Source of the DNA: Christensenellaceae bacterium
GTDB taxonomy: Bacteria > Bacillota > Clostridia > Christensenellales > Christensenellaceae
Assembly: GCA_022846035.1 (NCBI GenBank)
Contig: AP025580.1
Coordinates: 620,001-684,000, forward strand
Length of the DNA: 64,000 nucleotides
Reading direction: 5' to 3'
The notes under the pieces are model-generated. The model searched no databases. It saw only the letters and a program-made list of their open reading frames with translations, and was not told the origin of the DNA. Positions 55,527-64,000 of the stretch are shown piece by piece (the first letter of the stretch is position 1; the number at the start of each line of letters is the position of its first letter). Position numbers and translations under genes: made by a program.

Positions 55527-55551
55527 ATGCTGAAAATCCTTGAAATTATGG

Positions 55552-55580
55552 TTGATTTATAGGTTTGAATGTATTATAAT
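55552..55580 (+). promoter_or_regulatory. hup promoter
   Basis: TTGATT (55552-55557), 17 bases, TATAAT (55575-55580). Confidence 0.7.
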
Positions 55581-55646
55581 CGTTTTTGTAATCTAACCGG
55601 GCGGCTCCCCAGCCGTTACGGAATATTATTTAAGGAGGGGAAGGTT

Positions 55647-55919
55647 TTGAATAAGACTGAACTCGTAGCTGCTATTGCGGCAAAAGCTGGTATCTCCAAG
55701 AAGGACGCTGACGCTGCATTGGGCGCATTTGCTGACAGCATTATCGCTGAAATCAAAAAAGGCGGAAAGGTACAGATCGTAGGATTTGGTACATTTGAAG
55801 CCAGAAAACGTGCTGCAAGAACAGGCATCAACCCGCAGACGAAACAGCAGATCAAAATCGCTGCTTCCACTGTTCCGGCGTTTAAAGCTGGTAAGGCTTT
55901 CAAAGACGCTGTAAAATAA
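55647..55919 (+). CDS. hup: Nucleoid protein HU
   Basis: A 90-residue DNA-bending protein starting MNKTELVAAIAAKAGISKKDADAALGAF and carrying the beta-arm VGFGTFEARKRAARTGINPQTKQQI. TTG start 55647 behind AAGGAGGGG. Codon use (GCT, AAA) is less GC-rich than neighbours, usual for very highly expressed genes. Own promoter and terminator; lies between yabN and rqcP as in several Clostridia. Confidence 0.96.
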   Translation: MNKTELVAAIAAKAGISKKDADAALGAFADSIIAEIKKGGKVQIVGFGTFEARKRAARTGINPQTKQQIKIAASTVPAFKAGKAFKDAVK

Positions 55920-55934
55920 GTAAGAAAACAATAA

Positions 55935-55964
55935 GGGACGTTCACATGGTGAGCGTCTTTTTTG
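55935..55964 (+). terminator. Terminator of hup
   Basis: GACGTTCAC-atg-GTGAGCGTC followed by T6. Confidence 0.75.
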
Positions 55965-55992
55965 TTTTGCGGACAGCGATGGCGGGGCCGTA

Positions 55993-56060
55993 AGGAACAA
56001 AGCGGTTTTGCGGGTGGGAACACGAAATAGCGCCGCAAGGCGAAATGGAGCAGGGAGGGC
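55993..56060. repeat. Dispersed intergenic repeat, copy 1
   Basis: AGGAACAAAGCGGTTTTGCGGG (first 20 bases AGGAACAAAGCGGTTTTGCG, 55993-56014) and AGCAGGGAGGGC (56049-56060) recur in the same order upstream of rpoB (61575-61634) with similar spacing. The whole 304-base gap 55920-56223 holds only the hup terminator, this repeat and the rqcP promoter. Confidence 0.6.
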
Positions 56061-56106
56061 GAGGAGCGACGAATGTTAAGAAGCCGTTAACATATGCGCG
56101 GTCCGG

Positions 56107-56134
56107 TTGAATATTTTCTGAAAAATGGTATAAT
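56107..56134 (+). promoter_or_regulatory. Promoter of the rqcP-ispDF operon
   Basis: TTGAAT (56107-56112), 16 bases, TATAAT (56129-56134) preceded by TGG (extended -10). Confidence 0.65.
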
Positions 56135-56223
56135 ACGCAGAGTAGAATGTGGCGGCAGGCGGGATGAAATAAGCCGCGTGGGGCATGGGGAGCGGGCGCT
56201 CTATGAGGAAAGGCGGAAAAGGC

Positions 56224-56466
56224 GTGAGATTAGATAAATATTTAAAAGTATCGCGGCTGATCAAGCGCAGGACGGTCGCGCAGTCGGCATGCGAGGGCGC
56301 GCGCGTGCTGGTAAACGGCAAGGTGCAAAAGAGCAGCTATACCGTCAGGATCGGCGACGAAATCACCATTGAATTTGGATCGAAACCATTGAAAGTCCGT
56401 GTTTTGGCGATCGTGGAAACGACGAAAAAGCAGGAGGCCGACGGAATGTACGAGGTAATTGGATAA
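56224..56466 (+). CDS. rqcP: RqcP-type S4-domain RNA-binding protein
   Basis: An 80-residue S4 protein (YabO). MRLDKYLKVSRLIKRRTVAQSACEGARVLVNGK is the RNA-binding helix-loop-helix, followed by SYTVRIGDEITIEFG. In Bacillus, RqcP works with RqcH in alanine tailing of stalled nascent chains. GTG 56224 is chosen because it gives the conserved N-terminus; ATG 56185 or 56203 would add an atypical Gly/Lys extension. yabP and yabQ, usual downstream sporulation genes, are absent. Confidence 0.9.
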   Translation: MRLDKYLKVSRLIKRRTVAQSACEGARVLVNGKVQKSSYTVRIGDEITIEFGSKPLKVRVLAIVETTKKQEADGMYEVIG

Positions 56467-56468
56467 GG

Positions 56469-57641
56469 ATGAAGATTTGTGCTGTGCTTCTTGCCGCAGG
56501 CAGCGGCAGGAGAATGGAAATCGATACCAACAAGGTATTCATTAAGTTTGAAGAACAAAGCGCCGTCATCCGGTGCTTAAAAACGTTCCACGCGACGGGC
56601 TTGTTTTCCGATATGATCGTGACGTGCAAAAGCGAAGAGCGCGAAATCGTCACCCGCAAGGTGGAAAAGTATATAAGCGGCGAGGAAACGGTGATGATCT
56701 GCGACGGCGGCAGCGAACGGCAGTATTCCGTGATGAACGCGCTGGCGCTGGTGCCGCAGGACGCGGATATTGTGGTTGTGCACGACGCGGCGCGGTGTTT
56801 TGTGACGGAACGTATCATCCGCGATTGCGTATCGAGCGCGATCCGCCACGGAAGCGGAGTCGCGGCGGTGGCGGCGACGGATACCATCAAGCGCGCGAAA
56901 AAGGGCATTGTGACGGAGACGCTGCCGCGCGAGGAACTGGTATGCGTACAGACGCCCCAGGCCTTTAAAAAGGATTTGATCATGCAAGCCTATGAGAAAG
57001 CGGACGAGGACGGTTTTTTGGGCACGGACGACGCCTCGCTGGTGGAGCGGCTGGGTATCAGGGTACACGTTGTAACGGGATCGCCGGACAACATCAAGCT
57101 GACCACGCCCAAGGACGTGGACCACGGCAAGCAGATCGTGAAAAACCAGGAGTCATCCGACCTGCGTATTGGCAACGGGTTTGATATGCACCAGTTCGCG
57201 CAGGGGCGCAGGCTCGTTTTGGGCGGCGTTACGATCCCCAGCGAAATCGGGCTGGAGGGGCATTCGGACGCGGACGTGCTTGTACACGCGATCATGGACG
57301 CGCTTTTGGGCGCGGCGCGGCTGGGGGATATTGGCGGGCTGTTTCCGGATACCGATCCCAAATACAAGGACGTTTATTCGATCCGTTTGCTGCGTGAAAT
57401 CGGCGATTTGCTGCGCAAGTATGGTTATAAGATCATCAACATCGACAGCACGATCATTATGCAGAAACCAAAGGTGAGCGCGTACCGCGAACAGATGATG
57501 GACAATATCGCGCACGCGCTGGATATGACGCGCGAATATGTAAACGTCAAGGCGACGACGACGGAATACCTCGGCGCGGTCGGGCGCGGCGAGGGCGCGG
57601 CGGCGCAGGCGGTATGTATTTTGCAGAGGCAGAGAAGATAA
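56469..57641 (+). CDS. ispDF: Bifunctional IspD-IspF isoprenoid enzyme
   Basis: A 390-residue fusion of two methylerythritol-phosphate pathway steps. Residues 1-225: cytidylyltransferase IspD (CAVLLAAGSGRRME, DIVVVHDAARCFV, CVQTPQAFKKDLI). Residues about 232-388: MECDP synthase IspF (RIGNGFDMHQF with the zinc Asp/His, GHSDADVLVHAIMDALLGAARLGDIGGLF). The intermediate IspE is encoded elsewhere. Starts 2 bases after rqcP. Confidence 0.96.
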   Translation: MKICAVLLAAGSGRRMEIDTNKVFIKFEEQSAVIRCLKTFHATGLFSDMIVTCKSEEREIVTRKVEKYISGEETVMICDGGSERQYSVMNALALVPQDADIVVVHDAARCFVTERIIRDCVSSAIRHGSGVAAVAATDTIKRAKKGIVTETLPREELVCVQTPQAFKKDLIMQAYEKADEDGFLGTDDASLVERLGIRVHVVTGSPDNIKLTTPKDVDHGKQIVKNQESSDLRIGNGFDMHQFAQGRRLVLGGVTIPSEIGLEGHSDADVLVHAIMDALLGAARLGDIGGLFPDTDPKYKDVYSIRLLREIGDLLRKYGYKIINIDSTIIMQKPKVSAYREQMMDNIAHALDMTREYVNVKATTTEYLGAVGRGEGAAAQAVCILQRQRR

Positions 57642-57650
57642 TAAAGTAAG

Positions 57651-58904
57651 ATGAAGAGAAAGAAACACAGGGGAATGAGCACGATCCGCCGTCCGATGGG
57701 CGTGGATCGCGTAAGGCGGAGCAATGTCTGGTCTATGTGGCGGTACATCATTTTGATTGCCGCGGCCGCGGCCGGCGTTCTTTTGATGATCTTTTTCGGC
57801 TTTCCGCTGATCGAGGACCTGATAAAGGGAGTGGATCCGTCGCTCCGTTACCAGCCTAAAGTAGAAGCGGACTTTAAGCTGGAGGAAAACACCCTGCAAA
57901 CGGGGAACGCGATACCGGACGAGCTGTTTATCAATGATTTTACGGACAGCGACGGCCAGGTGTACAAGGTGCGTATCAAAAACGAGCCTTTTATCGACGG
58001 TGACAACATCATTTTCACTACGCAGTTTTCACAGCAGGGCACGCTGGCGCTCGATACGGTGATGATTTATAATACGCAGACGCACGAGCTGAAAAAGCTT
58101 CCCAATGTGGAAAAGAAATACGACAGGCTTTTGTCGCCCATGCTTTCAGGCGATTACGCGGTATGGGTGGATTGTTATAATAACGGCGGCGGACGCATTG
58201 TCGGCTATGACCTTAAGGCGGAGCAGCAATTTTTGATCAAGGAATTCGTTTACGCGCAGCCGCAGATCTCCATCGCGGGTAATATGATCGCCTTTATGCA
58301 GTGGGCGGGCGAAACCACGCAGAGGCTTTATGTATATGATTTGGCTACGCGCGAGGCGGCGACGGTCAAGCTTTACGAGGATACGGCGCAGGGCAACAGC
58401 GCGGCAAGTATTTCCGAAAACGACCTTGTATGGGCGGAATACGGCGCAGATGGGAAAGGAATTCTAAAGCGCATTGATTTTTCAGGCGGCGCGGCGAAGT
58501 TTGACAGCTACAATTTCGGCGACGCGGTATACGAGCCCAAGACGAACGGCAGGGATATTGTATTTGCGACGGCGAAAGACATCATAAGCGGGTCGCTCAT
58601 GCTTTCCACGAACGGGTCGGCGCCGGTGAAAATCGCGGAGAACGTCGTGAATTACGCGCTGGGCGATAATTTTGTCGCCTACACGAAAGATATGAAAGTA
58701 ACGGTATGTTACACGGACGCGCAGATGACGCAGACGATGACGGGGGATACGACAAAAAACCTGCTGGCGTCCGCCAACAAAAACGGTATTTGCTATTATG
58801 ATACCACGGACACGAAGATCGCGGACGAAGCGGTGATATACGCGTATATGGAAAGCGCGGACGATAAGAGCGCCGCGCCGCAAAGCGAGGAAGCAAATGG
58901 TTAA
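57651..58904 (+). CDS. Membrane-anchored TolB-like beta-propeller protein
   Basis: A 417-residue protein: basic N-terminus, one membrane helix (about 30-55, IILIAAAAAGVLLMIFFGF), then an extracytoplasmic propeller with at least five YDLATREA-type blades (IYNTQTHELKKL, VGYDLKAEQQFLIKEFV, LYVYDLATREAATVKLY). No catalytic motif; a sensing or binding role is possible. Its 3' end overlaps radA by 8 bases, so the two are coupled, though their functions show no evident link. Confidence 0.78.
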   Translation: MKRKKHRGMSTIRRPMGVDRVRRSNVWSMWRYIILIAAAAAGVLLMIFFGFPLIEDLIKGVDPSLRYQPKVEADFKLEENTLQTGNAIPDELFINDFTDSDGQVYKVRIKNEPFIDGDNIIFTTQFSQQGTLALDTVMIYNTQTHELKKLPNVEKKYDRLLSPMLSGDYAVWVDCYNNGGGRIVGYDLKAEQQFLIKEFVYAQPQISIAGNMIAFMQWAGETTQRLYVYDLATREAATVKLYEDTAQGNSAASISENDLVWAEYGADGKGILKRIDFSGGAAKFDSYNFGDAVYEPKTNGRDIVFATAKDIISGSLMLSTNGSAPVKIAENVVNYALGDNFVAYTKDMKVTVCYTDAQMTQTMTGDTTKNLLASANKNGICYYDTTDTKIADEAVIYAYMESADDKSAAPQSEEANG

Positions 58905-60246
58905 GACGAAAACGCAGTTCGTATGCTCGGAGTGCGGGTATACGAGCGGGAAATGGTCGGGAAAATGCCCGTCGTGCAACGAATGGAATACGATGGTCGA
59001 GGAAGTGGTGCAGGCGGCCCCTGCGGGCAAGGCGAGGATCGTTCCCGCGCCGGCGAAGATCATTACCTTTGATAAGATTCCCCTGGAAAGCGAAAAGCGG
59101 TTTGCGACAGGAATCGGTGAGTTTGACCGCGTGCTGGGCGGCGGCGTGGTACCCGGCGGCGTTTGCCTCGCGGGAGGCGAGCCGGGCATTGGCAAATCGA
59201 CGCTGTTTTTACAGATAGCGCGGCAGCTTTGCCATGCGGGAAACGTGCTTTACGTTTCGGGCGAGGAATCCCCCGCCCAGATCAAGATGCGCGCGCAGCG
59301 CCTGGGCGTTGCGGAAAATATTTACCTGATGGCGGAAACAGAGGTGGGCAGCATCCTGGCGGGCGTGGAGGAATTGAAGCCGAAATTTTTGATCGTGGAT
59401 TCCATACAGACTCTCTATGACGCGAACCTTTCGTCCGCACCGGGCAGCGTGGCGCAGGTACGGGGCTGCGCTTGCGCCCTGACGCAGGCGGCAAAGCGCA
59501 TGGGTATTTCTACGTTTATCATCGGGCATGTGACCAAGGAGGGCGCGATCGCCGGACCGCGCGTTTTGGAGCATATTGTAGATACGGTATTATATTTCGA
59601 GGGGGAGCGCACCTCCAACCTGCGGATTCTGCGCGCGGTCAAGAACCGTTTTGGGTCTACGGACGAAATCGGCGTTTTTGAGATGCGGGATATGGGTATG
59701 ATGGAAGTGAAGAACCCGACTATGCTTTTTGAGGGCGACTTCGCGGACGATCTTTCGGGCGTTTCTATTTTTGCGGCGACGCAGGGTACGCGGCCCATGC
59801 TTTTGGAGATACAGGCGCTGTGCGCGCACACGCAGCTTAACATCCCGCGCAGGCTTTGCTCGGGCGTGGACGTCAACCGGCTTTACATGATTTGCGCGGT
59901 GCTGGAAAAGAAGATCGGTTTGAAGCTTTACAACGAGGATATTTTTGTTAATGTGGCGGGCGGCATTAAAACGAAAGAATACGCCGCCGACATGGCGATG
60001 GCGATGTCCATTGTTTCATCCCTGCGCAACCTGCCCATCCCAAGGGATACGGCGTTTATCGGCGAGATCGGGCTTTCGGGCGAGATCAGGCACGTTTCGC
60101 AGCTTTCGCGGCGGGTGAGCGAATGCGCGAAGATGGGCGTCGGGCGCGTGTTTGTGCCGAAATACAGCGTGGAAAAAGGGATGGATAAGGACATAAGGAT
60201 CGAGGGGGTGGGAACGCTTTCGGACGTGCTGGCAAGAGCCTTTTAG
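58897..60246 (+). CDS. radA: DNA repair protein RadA (Sms)
   Basis: RecA-like motor that helps branch migration. 449 residues: zinc finger CSECGYTSGKWSGKCPSCNEW, Walker A GEPGIGKSTLFLQIA, family motif VKNRFGSTDEIGVFEM (KNRFG) and a C-terminal Lon-protease-like domain (VFVNVAGGIKTKEYAADMAMAMSIVSS). In Bacillus and most Clostridia disA follows; it is missing here. Confidence 0.96.
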   Translation: MVKTKTQFVCSECGYTSGKWSGKCPSCNEWNTMVEEVVQAAPAGKARIVPAPAKIITFDKIPLESEKRFATGIGEFDRVLGGGVVPGGVCLAGGEPGIGKSTLFLQIARQLCHAGNVLYVSGEESPAQIKMRAQRLGVAENIYLMAETEVGSILAGVEELKPKFLIVDSIQTLYDANLSSAPGSVAQVRGCACALTQAAKRMGISTFIIGHVTKEGAIAGPRVLEHIVDTVLYFEGERTSNLRILRAVKNRFGSTDEIGVFEMRDMGMMEVKNPTMLFEGDFADDLSGVSIFAATQGTRPMLLEIQALCAHTQLNIPRRLCSGVDVNRLYMICAVLEKKIGLKLYNEDIFVNVAGGIKTKEYAADMAMAMSIVSSLRNLPIPRDTAFIGEIGLSGEIRHVSQLSRRVSECAKMGVGRVFVPKYSVEKGMDKDIRIEGVGTLSDVLARAF

Positions 60247-60385
60247 GAATTTTTAAGGTTTTGTTCATACGCAAGACATATTTTAATGATAAATTGTAAA
60301 ATGGATTGATGACAGCCGGATCCGGCAACAAGAACCGGAACGAAGCTTTCATCAACAAAATTGAATAAGGAAAGGAGAAAGCAAC

Positions 60386-61480
60386 ATGTTTTACAAACTG
60401 ATGAGACTATTCATCATTGTACTGGGCTTTTTGATCGGGCCGGGGCTTGTGCTGCTGGGAGTGACGCTGCACGACTACTTCGCACAGGCGGACCTGTTCT
60501 CGAATTTCCAAACGTGGGTGCCATTCGCTGCATATATTATCAGTGGACTTATATCCGGAATCATATTCTTAATTTTATCCCGCAGGATGGCGCAGGCGTT
60601 TGAGAGAAACACAAAAAACATCGAGCAAAAACTGGAGGCAACGCCGACAACGACTCTTTTTTCAGGGACGATCGGCCTGATTGCAGGCCTTGTGGTGGCG
60701 GCGCTTATATCCGTTATCATCGGCCTTATTCCCATCGCGTGGGTCTCGATCCCGCTGACGATACTCGTTTACCTGCTGTTCGGCTCCATCGGGCTTTCGA
60801 TCGGGGTGAAGCGGCGTGTGGACGTCGCGGGGATACTGCGCGGCAGGAAAGCGGGAAGAGGAGCGAGCGAACAACATAAAAAGGAGGGGATTTCCCCCAA
60901 GATACTGGATACGAGCGTCATCATCGACGGGCGTATTCTCGACATCTGCAGGACGGGGATGTTCGAGGGGGATATTATCGTGCCGGAGTTCGTGTTAAAG
61001 GAGCTGCAGAAGATCGCGGATTCGGGCGATTCCATGAAGCGTACGCGCGGGCGGCGCGGACTCGATATTCTCGGCGATATGCAAAAGGAACTGAAAGCGG
61101 CGGTGAGGGTCACGGACGTCGACTACGAGGATGTGCCGGAGGTGGACATCAAGCTGCTGAAGCTCGCCAAGGATATAGGCGGCACGGTGGTAACCAACGA
61201 TTATAACTTAAACAAGGTCGCGGCGGTGCAGGATGTGCCGGTGTTCAACATCAACGAACTGGCAAACGCGGTCAAGCCGATCCTGATGGCGGGCGAGGAA
61301 ATGAGCGTGACTATCGTAAAGGACGGCAAGGAGCAGAGTCAGGGCATCGCCTACCTCGACGACGGAACGATGATCGTCGTGGAGGGCGCGAGGGGCATGA
61401 GCGACAAGACGCTCACGGTGATCGTGACGAGTGTGCTGCAGACGGCGGCGGGGCGGATGATCTTCGCGAAAATCAAATAG
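60386..61480 (+). CDS. PIN/TRAM-domain membrane protein, YacL type
   Basis: A 364-residue protein with four N-terminal membrane helices (to about residue 135), then a PIN nuclease domain (ILDTSVIIDGRILDICRTG, with acidic residues at EGDIIVPEFVLKEL and VTNDYNLNKVA) and a TRAM RNA-binding domain (GQGIAYLDDGTMIVVEGAR-like). Likely an RNase, target unknown. Gene order radA-yacL minus disA, followed by rpoB. Confidence 0.9.
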   Translation: MFYKLMRLFIIVLGFLIGPGLVLLGVTLHDYFAQADLFSNFQTWVPFAAYIISGLISGIIFLILSRRMAQAFERNTKNIEQKLEATPTTTLFSGTIGLIAGLVVAALISVIIGLIPIAWVSIPLTILVYLLFGSIGLSIGVKRRVDVAGILRGRKAGRGASEQHKKEGISPKILDTSVIIDGRILDICRTGMFEGDIIVPEFVLKELQKIADSGDSMKRTRGRRGLDILGDMQKELKAAVRVTDVDYEDVPEVDIKLLKLAKDIGGTVVTNDYNLNKVAAVQDVPVFNINELANAVKPILMAGEEMSVTIVKDGKEQSQGIAYLDDGTMIVVEGARGMSDKTLTVIVTSVLQTAAGRMIFAKIK

Positions 61481-61492
61481 CAAGGCAAAAGG

Positions 61493-61526
61493 AAAACAGG
61501 GTGCGGGACACAGCGCCCTGTTTTTA
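61493..61526 (+). terminator. Terminator of the yacL-like gene
   Basis: AAAACAGGG...CCCTGTTTTT. Confidence 0.75.
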
Positions 61527-61529
61527 CTT

Positions 61530-61684
61530 GAACAAAGTGAGCGCGCGGCCACGCACGATTTCGTTACGTTCGTCAGGAATAAATCGGTTTTGCGAGGCGG
61601 AAGCCGAGGCAAAACAACTGCTAGCAGGGAGGGCACGCGGGAGGGATTGCACAATCCCTGCCCGCGAAGCGAACAAAGTGAGCG
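61530..61684. repeat. Dispersed intergenic repeat, copy 2, bounded by direct repeats
   Basis: The 15-mer GAACAAAGTGAGCGC occurs at 61530-61544 and 61670-61684, 140 bp apart. Inside are AGGAATAAATCGGTTTTGCG (61575-61594) and AGCAGGGAGGGC (61623-61634), shared with 55993-56060, and a GGGATTG/CAATCCC hairpin. The 404-base gap before rpoB otherwise contains the terminator, promoter and leader. Confidence 0.6.
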
Positions 61685-61694
61685 CAAATAAGTA

Positions 61695-61860
61695 TTGACA
61701 TCTTGATTTTGCTATGATAATATAGTAAACTGCATTAGCATAGTTGTACTGTGGAGTATTGTCTCATCTCGCGCCCTTTTGGACGCGGCGAAAATCCGCA
61801 TAACAAGCGGGTTTTAGCGAGGACGGCCGTGCATGTGCGTCTTGTCTGGTATAATCAATT
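61695..61860 (+). promoter_or_regulatory. rpoB promoter and leader
   Basis: TTGACA (61695-61700), 17 bases, TAATAT (61718-61723) with TGA before it. A second extended -10, TGGTATAAT, ends at 61855. The leader of about 150 bases contains a GCGGATT-like inverted pair (AATCCGC...GCGGGTT, 61794-61815). Confidence 0.65.
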
Positions 61861-61884
61861 TTAATATAGGAGTTGTTGTTAAGT

Positions 61885-64000
61885 ATGCAGGAAGTTAAGT
61901 TTGGAACAAATAAGAGGATGAGCTTTTCCAAGATCAAAGAAGTTCTAGACATGCCGGACTTAATCGAAATCCAGAAAAACTCTTACAAGCGCTTTTTGGA
62001 AGAGGGACTGGGCGAAGTACTGCAGGACATCTCCCCCATCACCGACTATTCTGAAAATCTCGTACTTGAATTTGTGGACTACAAAATTCTGGACACCCCC
62101 AAGTATGACGTGGAAGAATGCAAAGAGCGGGACGTTAATTACGCCGCTCCGCTTAAGGTGCAGGTCCGCCTTTTAAATAAGGAAACGGGAGAAGTCAAGG
62201 AGCAGGAAGTTTTCATGGGCGATTTCCCGCTGATGACGGAAAAGGGAACGTTCATTATCAACGGCGCGGAGCGCGTTATCGTTTCGCAGCTCGTGCGCAG
62301 CCCCGGCGTTTATTACGGCGTGAGTAAGGACAAAACAGGAAAGGACCTTTTCAGTTCTACCGTAATCCCCAACAGGGGCGCGTGGCTGGAGTACGAGACG
62401 GATTCCAACGATTGTATGTATATCCGCGTGGACAGGACAAGAAAGCTTCCCGTTACCGTTTTCCTGCGTGCGATGGGACTTTCGTCCGATACGGACCTAA
62501 GAGACTATTTCGGCGACGACGAAAACGTCGAGGCAACGATCAAAAAGGATAATACCACGACGCAGGAAGAGGGGCTTTTGGAAATTTACAAGCGCCTGCG
62601 TCCGGGCGAACCGCCGACGGTGGAGAGCGCGAATATGCTCATCGGGTCGCTGTTCTTTGACCCCAAGCGTTATGACCTCGCGCGCGTCGGGCGGTATAAA
62701 TTCAATAAGAAACTTTCGATTGCGCAGCGTATCACAGACCAAGTAGCGGCTTCAAGCGTCATCAATGAGGATACGGGCGAGCTGCTTGTTTCCGCAGGCG
62801 AGGCGATCAGCGCGAAAAAGGCGAAAGAGATCGAAAACGCGGGCGTGAACATGGTGGAGCTTTCCATCGGCGAAGACGTGGTGCGCGTGCACGGCAACCA
62901 TTTTGTAGACGCGAAAGGCTACCTCGATTTTGATCCGGCGCAGGTCGGTATCAACGAGAAAGTATATTATCCGGCGCTTAAGGAAATCCTGGACGAGTGC
63001 GGCAAAGATAAGGCTCTTTTAAAGGAAAAACTGGCGGAAAGCATTTCCGTGCTTATCCCCAAGCATATTATCATTGACGATATGTTTGCTTCGGTGAGTT
63101 ATTTCTTAGGCCTCAAGCACGGAATCGGCGTGACGGACGACATCGACCACCTCGGCAACAGGCGTTTGCGCTCTGTGGGCGAGCTGCTGCAAAACCAGCT
63201 GCGCGTAGGCCTTACGCGCCTGGAAAGAGTGGTGCGCGAGAGGATGTCCATCCAGGACATGGACGTCGCGACGCCCTCCAACCTCATTAATATCCGTCCG
63301 GTGACGGCTTCCATCAAGGAGTTCTTCGGTTCCTCGCAGCTTTCGCAGTTCATGGACCAGACGAACCCGCTTGCCGAGCTGACGCACAAAAGAAGACTGT
63401 CGGCGCTGGGGCCGGGCGGCCTTAACCGTGACCGCGCGAGCTTTGACGTGCGCGACGTTCACCATTCGCATTACGGCCGTATGTGCCCGATCGAGACGCC
63501 TGAGGGACCGAACATCGGATTGATCGGTTCTCTTTCCACATACGCGCGTATCAATGAATATGGATTTATCGAAACACCTTTCCGTATCATCGACAAGAAA
63601 GCAGGCCGCGTTACGGAAAAGGTACAGTATATGACGGCGGACCAGGAAGAAGACCTGATCGTCGCGCAGGCCAACGAGCCTTTGGCCGACGACGGCGTGT
63701 TTGTAAACGAGCGCGTTATGTGCCGCGTACGCGACCAGATCGTCGAGGTTTCCAGAAACGAAGTGGACCTGATGGACGTTTCGCCCAAGCAGCTTGTATC
63801 TGTGGCGACGTCGCTCATTCCGTTCCTCGAAAACGACGACGCGAACCGCGCGCTGATGGGTTCTAACATGCAGAGGCAGGCGGTGCCGCTTTTGATCCCC
63901 GAATCTCCGGTGGTGGGAACGGGTATGGAATATAAGGCGGCTTACGACTCGGGCGTGCTCTCCATTTCCAAAAAGGCGGGCGTGGCCAAAACCGTAACCG
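61885..64000 (+). CDS. rpoB: RNA polymerase beta subunit (5' part, runs off window)
   Basis: First 705 codons of RpoB; begins [20 protein letters not shown] after AGGAG. Beta lobe and protrusion blocks are normal ([22 protein letters not shown]). The rifampicin region reads [33 protein letters not shown] in order, with the wild-type Asp, His and Ser at the positions most often mutated to resistance. The gene is not next to rplJ-rplL here. Confidence 0.97.
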   Translation, partial: MQEVKFGTNKRMSFSKIKEVLDMPDLIEIQKNSYKRFLEEGLGEVLQDISPITDYSENLVLEFVDYKILDTPKYDVEECKERDVNYAAPLKVQVRLLNKETGEVKEQEVFMGDFPLMTEKGTFIINGAERVIVSQLVRSPGVYYGVSKDKTGKDLFSSTVIPNRGAWLEYETDSNDCMYIRVDRTRKLPVTVFLRAMGLSSDTDLRDYFGDDENVEATIKKDNTTTQEEGLLEIYKRLRPGEPPTVESANMLIGSLFFDPKRYDLARVGRYKFNKKLSIAQRITDQVAASSVINEDTGELLVSAGEAISAKKAKEIENAGVNMVELSIGEDVVRVHGNHFVDAKGYLDFDPAQVGINEKVYYPALKEILDECGKDKALLKEKLAESISVLIPKHIIIDDMFASVSYFLGLKHGIGVTDDIDHLGNRRLRSVGELLQNQLRVGLTRLERVVRERMSIQDMDVATPSNLINIRPVTASIKEFFGSSQLSQFMDQTNPLAELTHKRRLSALGPGGLNRDRASFDVRDVHHSHYGRMCPIETPEGPNIGLIGSLSTYARINEYGFIETPFRIIDKKAGRVTEKVQYMTADQEEDLIVAQANEPLADDGVFVNERVMCRVRDQIVEVSRNEVDLMDVSPKQLVSVATSLIPFLENDDANRALMGSNMQRQAVPLLIPESPVVGTGMEYKAAYDSGVLSISKKAGVAKTVT

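Overview
The window looks like a chromosomal stretch of a Gram-positive anaerobe of the Bacillota, class Clostridia. Pointers are the SCIFF peptide with its radical-SAM maturase, SpoVG, a Bacillus-type PurR, RqcP, YabN-type MazG, a PIN/TRAM YacL protein, many TTG/GTG starts behind strong AGGAGG-like sites, an oxygen-sensitive glycyl radical enzyme and several lipoproteins. A Christensenellales-like organism would fit the GC-rich, GCG-heavy coding style, but that placement is an inference. No rRNA, CRISPR array, complete insertion sequence or integrase was found; one tRNA (Pro, GGG) is present.

Layout. 0-7 kb: a small XRE regulator facing an unannotated 58-codon gene, a CorA-type transporter, argH, an L,D-transpeptidase lipoprotein, a MATE exporter behind an attenuator-like leader, and argG with two ARG boxes. 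7-17 kb: ruvC-ruvA-lipoprotein-ruvB-queA, then a cargo block (flavodoxin/ferredoxin protein, membrane protein, YeiH exporter with its LysR regulator, ABC-F protection protein with leader ORF and terminator), then tgt. 17-20 kb: yajC, the SCIFF precursor scfA (missed by length cut-offs), its maturase and a gamma-carbonic-anhydrase-like protein. 20-25 kb: putP, a MarR/MATE pair with two operators, pirin, nucleoside hydrolase.

26-38 kb is the most interesting part: a carbohydrate locus with a DUF4432 mutarotase-like protein, a D-lyxose-isomerase-like cupin, a glycyl radical enzyme with a dehydratase-like GCVE motif, its activase, a complete ribose-type ABC importer with two permeases, and a convergent LacI regulator. 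Near-identical palindromes (TAGTAAAA-SS-TTTTACTA) lie at the enzyme promoter, upstream of the transporter and upstream of lacI, so the locus reads as one regulon whose substrate is unknown.

38-41.4 kb is an AT-richer accessory patch of orphan genes, an XRE repressor with two operators, a broken small gene and a candidate 23-residue membrane toxin, ending at tRNA-Pro. 41.5-64 kb returns to housekeeping: a Tm-1-like/TIM-barrel pair, a thioesterase, murC, then purR-spoVG-glmU-pth-mfd-prsA-yabN-hup-rqcP, which follows Bacillus order with prs, ctc, yabP and yabQ missing, then an ispDF fusion, a beta-propeller protein, radA, yacL and the 5' two thirds of rpoB. Intergenic spaces here carry GC-rich mosaic repeats of about 140 bp.
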